From Alphaproteobacteria bacterium (GTDB taxonomy: Bacteria; Pseudomonadota; Alphaproteobacteria; Rhizobiales; Amorphaceae), in assembly GCA_030431335.1 (NCBI GenBank), contig JAUIJH010000018.1:1-50875 (forward strand): 50,875 nt of DNA. Direction: 5' to 3'. The position numbers and the translations under genes were made by a program. Each line of letters opens with the position of its first letter. Position 1 is the stretch's first letter. Under the pieces are notes generated by a model that ran no database searches, had not been told where the DNA came from, and saw only the letters and a program-made list of their open reading frames with translations. Of this stretch, positions 48,727 to 50,875 are shown one piece after another.

Positions 48727-50875
48727 TCAGTCCGGGCCGGTCCCCTCGGCGCCGCCCGCGAGGTCGAGGGAGGCGAGCCGCAGGGTCAGGTCGTCGGGGT
48801 GCGGTGTGACCGCGAAGCCGAGCGTCTTGACGAGGGTGAGCATGCGCGTGTTCTCCGCCTGGATGTCGCCGAACAGCGTTTCGATGTGCTCGGCGCGGGC
48901 GTAGGCGATAAGCCGCTCCATCAGCACCCGCCCGATGCCGCGGCCGGCGAAGTCGCTCCGCACCAACACGGCGAATTCGGCGAGGAGGCCGTCGGGGTCG
49001 GTCGTCAACCGCGACACGCCGACCAGCGCGCCCGTCCCGTCGAGGGCGACGAAGGCCATGGCGCGCGCATAGTCGATCTGGGTGAAGCGGGCGATGCGCT
49101 GGTGGCTGACCTCGCCGAGCGCGACGAAGAAGCGGCGCTTCAGGTCCTCGTCCGTCACCTTGCCGAGGAATTCCGGATAGAGCGCCTCGTCCTGCGGCCG
49201 GATCGGGCGGATGCGGATCGGCCCCTCCGTGGTCTCGGCCAAGCCGTCCCAGGCGGCCGGATAGGGGCGGATGGCGAAGCGCGGATTGTCCCCCGCCGAG
49301 GTCCGTTCGGCGGCGGCGACGCGCACGCGCGCGTCGAGCGCGATCGCGCCGCCAGCATCCACCAGCAGCGGGTTGATGTCGAGTTCGCGCACCTGCGGCA
49401 GGTCGGCGGCGAGCTGGGACAGGCGCACCAGCGCGGCGGCGATGGCGCCGAGGTCGGCCGCCGGCTTGTCGCGGTAGCCGCGCAGGAGCCGCGCGATACG
49501 CGTGCGCGCGATCATGTCCCCGGCCAGCATGGTGTCGAGCGGGGGCAGCGCGAGCGCCCGGTCGGCCACCACCTCCACCGAGGTGCCGCCGGCGCCGAAC
49601 ATGACGATCGGCCCGAACGTGGCGTCGTCGCTGAGGCCGAGCAGCAATTCGTACGCGTCGGGCCGGTGGATCATCGGCTGCACCACCACGCCCCAGATGC
49701 GCGCATCGGGCCGGTCGGCACGCACCCGCTCGATCATCGAACGCGCCGCCGCTTCCACCTCCGCGGGCCCGTCTAGGTTGAGCCGGACGCCGCCGACGTC
49801 GGACTTGTGCACGATGTCGGGCGACAGGATCTTGACCGCGAAGAGCTGTGCCTCCCCTGCCCCTGCTCCGGCCGCTTCCGTCATCTGCGTGGCGATGGCG
49901 GCGGCTTCGGCCGGCGTTTCGGCGATGCGCGTGTCGACCGTCGGGATGCGGTAGGCGGCGAGGACGCGCTTGGCCTCGATCTCGGTCAGGATCGTGCGCC
50001 CCTCCCCGAGCGCCTGCTCGATGATCGCCTCGGCGGCGTCGCGATCGGCCGCCTCGCCTTCCACGCCGCTCGCGGGGGTGCGCATCAGCTGCGTCTGCGC
50101 CTTGCGGTAGCGCACCAGCTCGTCGAACGCGCGCACGGCCTGGCCCGGCGTCGCGTAGACGGCGAGGCCGGCGCGCTCCAGGAGCTTGCCCGCGCTCGCG
50201 GCCGTGGTGCCGCCGAGCCAGCTCGCCAGCACCGGCTTCTGCGTCCCCGACGTGCGGCGCGCCAGCGTCTCGACGACGGCCTCGGCCGCCTCCGCCGACG
50301 AGGCGAGGCCCGTCGGGCAGTTCATCACCAGGACGGCGTCGGCCTCCGGCTCGTCCAGCAGCGCCGCGAGCGCGGCTTCGTAGCGGCTCGGCCCGGCGTC
50401 GCCGATGATGTCCACCGGGTTGCCGTGGGACCATGTCGGCGGCAGCGCCGCGTCGAGCCGGGCCAGCGTCTGCGCAGACAGCTCCGCGAGCTGGCCGCCG
50501 GTGCGCGACAGCGCGTCCACCGCCAGCACGCCCGCGCCGCCGCCGTTGGTGAGGATCGCGAGGCGGTCGCCGGCGAGCGGCTCGTGCCGCGCCAGCGCCT
50601 CGGCGGCGTCGAACAGCTCCTGCAGGTCGTCCACGCGCAGGATGCCGGCGCGGGCGAGCGCGGCCTCGTAGACGTCGTCCGCTCCCGCGAGCGCGCCCGT
50701 GTGGGAGGCCGCCGCGCGCGAGGCGGAGGCGGACCGGCCGGCCTTGATCGCGATCACCGGCTTGGAGCGCGACGCGGAACGGGCCGCCGACATGAACTTC
50801 TTCGCGTGCGTCACCCCTTCCAGGTACATCAGGATCGCGCGGGTCTGGCGGTCGCCGGCGAGCTGGTCGAGCAGG
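48727..50875 (-). CDS. Pat-type acyl-CoA synthetase/GNAT acetyltransferase, partial
   Basis: A fused protein cut by the window end: about 715 C-terminal residues are visible and the N-terminal CoA-binding domain lies outside. In order come the succinyl-CoA-ligase-like domain (KPVIAIKAGRSASASRAAAS, SHTGALAG, then NGGGAGVLAVDAL), an ATP-grasp domain (VKILSPDIVHKSDVGGVRLN, FGPIVMFGAGGTSVEV, ELDINPLLVDAGG) and a C-terminal GNAT domain (RIRPIRPQDEAL, then FAVLVRSDFAGRGIGRVLME). This is the layout of protein lysine acetyltransferases Pat/PatZ, which acetylate metabolic enzymes such as acetyl-CoA synthetase. The ADP-forming ligase half may be inactive, as in Salmonella Pat: its usual His is not evident in the visible part. 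Its promoter is outside the window. Confidence 0.88.
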   Translation of the reverse strand, partial: LLDQLAGDRQTRAILMYLEGVTHAKKFMSAARSASRSKPVIAIKAGRSASASRAAASHTGALAGADDVYEAALARAGILRVDDLQELFDAAEALARHEPLAGDRLAILTNGGGAGVLAVDALSRTGGQLAELSAQTLARLDAALPPTWSHGNPVDIIGDAGPSRYEAALAALLDEPEADAVLVMNCPTGLASSAEAAEAVVETLARRTSGTQKPVLASWLGGTTAASAGKLLERAGLAVYATPGQAVRAFDELVRYRKAQTQLMRTPASGVEGEAADRDAAEAIIEQALGEGRTILTEIEAKRVLAAYRIPTVDTRIAETPAEAAAIATQMTEAAGAGAGEAQLFAVKILSPDIVHKSDVGGVRLNLDGPAEVEAAARSMIERVRADRPDARIWGVVVQPMIHRPDAYELLLGLSDDATFGPIVMFGAGGTSVEVVADRALALPPLDTMLAGDMIARTRIARLLRGYRDKPAADLGAIAAALVRLSQLAADLPQVRELDINPLLVDAGGAIALDARVRVAAAERTSAGDNPRFAIRPYPAAWDGLAETTEGPIRIRPIRPQDEALYPEFLGKVTDEDLKRRFFVALGEVSHQRIARFTQIDYARAMAFVALDGTGALVGVSRLTTDPDGLLAEFAVLVRSDFAGRGIGRVLMERLIAYARAEHIETLFGDIQAENTRMLTLVKTLGFAVTPHPDDLTLRLASLDLAGGAEGTGPD

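Overview
The window is a very GC-rich chromosome segment whose gene content and signals point to an alphaproteobacterium, probably a member of the Hyphomicrobiales (Rhizobiales). The clues are a sigma-EcfG-type promoter, FixK/FNR-type boxes beside a FixL-like haem-PAS hybrid kinase, LigJ/LigK aromatic-degradation enzymes, and short dispersed palindromes in intergenic regions. No phage, insertion sequence, CRISPR array or rRNA was seen. There is one tRNA gene (Gly, anticodon GCC). The genus is an inference only.

1-8.1 kb is mixed housekeeping: the end of an EamA transporter, a PAS-containing chemoreceptor, a GYF_2/DUF805 membrane protein, an FAD monooxygenase, PrmA, a DUF1127-like small protein with a clear EcfG promoter, a long aminopeptidase P, a small cupin and a small membrane protein.

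8.1-25.7 kb is the most unusual part, a catabolic island. It holds two EutA-family ATPases interleaved with two large double-cupin proteins, without EutB or EutC; then a methyltransferase, an EamA exporter and an IclR regulator. An IclR-headed run follows: a 2Fe-2S/FAD oxygenase reductase, a 4,5-dihydroxyphthalate-decarboxylase-like protein, a PanB-like aldolase and an alpha/beta hydrolase with an altered active site. After a second decarboxylase-like protein and a small Cys protein comes an operon of a zinc dehydrogenase, a CobW metallochaperone, LigK and LigJ. LigJ and LigK are the last two steps of protocatechuate 4,5-cleavage/gallate breakdown, giving pyruvate and oxaloacetate, yet no LigAB-type ring-cleavage dioxygenase is visible. 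The same palindrome, CGTTCC-N7-GGAACG or a near match, lies in front of EutA-1, cupin-2 and iclR, so the parts are probably one IclR regulon. My working hypothesis is an undescribed aromatic-acid pathway in which metal-dependent cupins do the oxygenase chemistry and the EutA-like ATPases, with CobW, keep them active or metallated.

25.8-36.4 kb carries a flavin reductase, an endonuclease/exonuclease/phosphatase-fold protein, a complete dipeptide-type ABC importer (binding protein, two ATPases, two permeases), a DUF1254/DUF1214 secreted protein divergent from an AraC regulator, and a CsbD stress protein. 36.6-40.0 kb has a glycogen debranching enzyme, tRNA-Gly and a small membrane protein.

40.0-50.9 kb looks like a low-oxygen/stress island: an HlyD/RbbA-type/YhhJ-type ABC export locus, an Hsp20 chaperone, a hybrid FixL-like oxygen sensor with the haem-binding His and Arg in register, a triple-BON protein, and a Pat-type acyl-CoA-ligase/acetyltransferase cut by the window end. 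FixK/FNR-type boxes stand upstream of the exporter, Hsp20 and BON genes.
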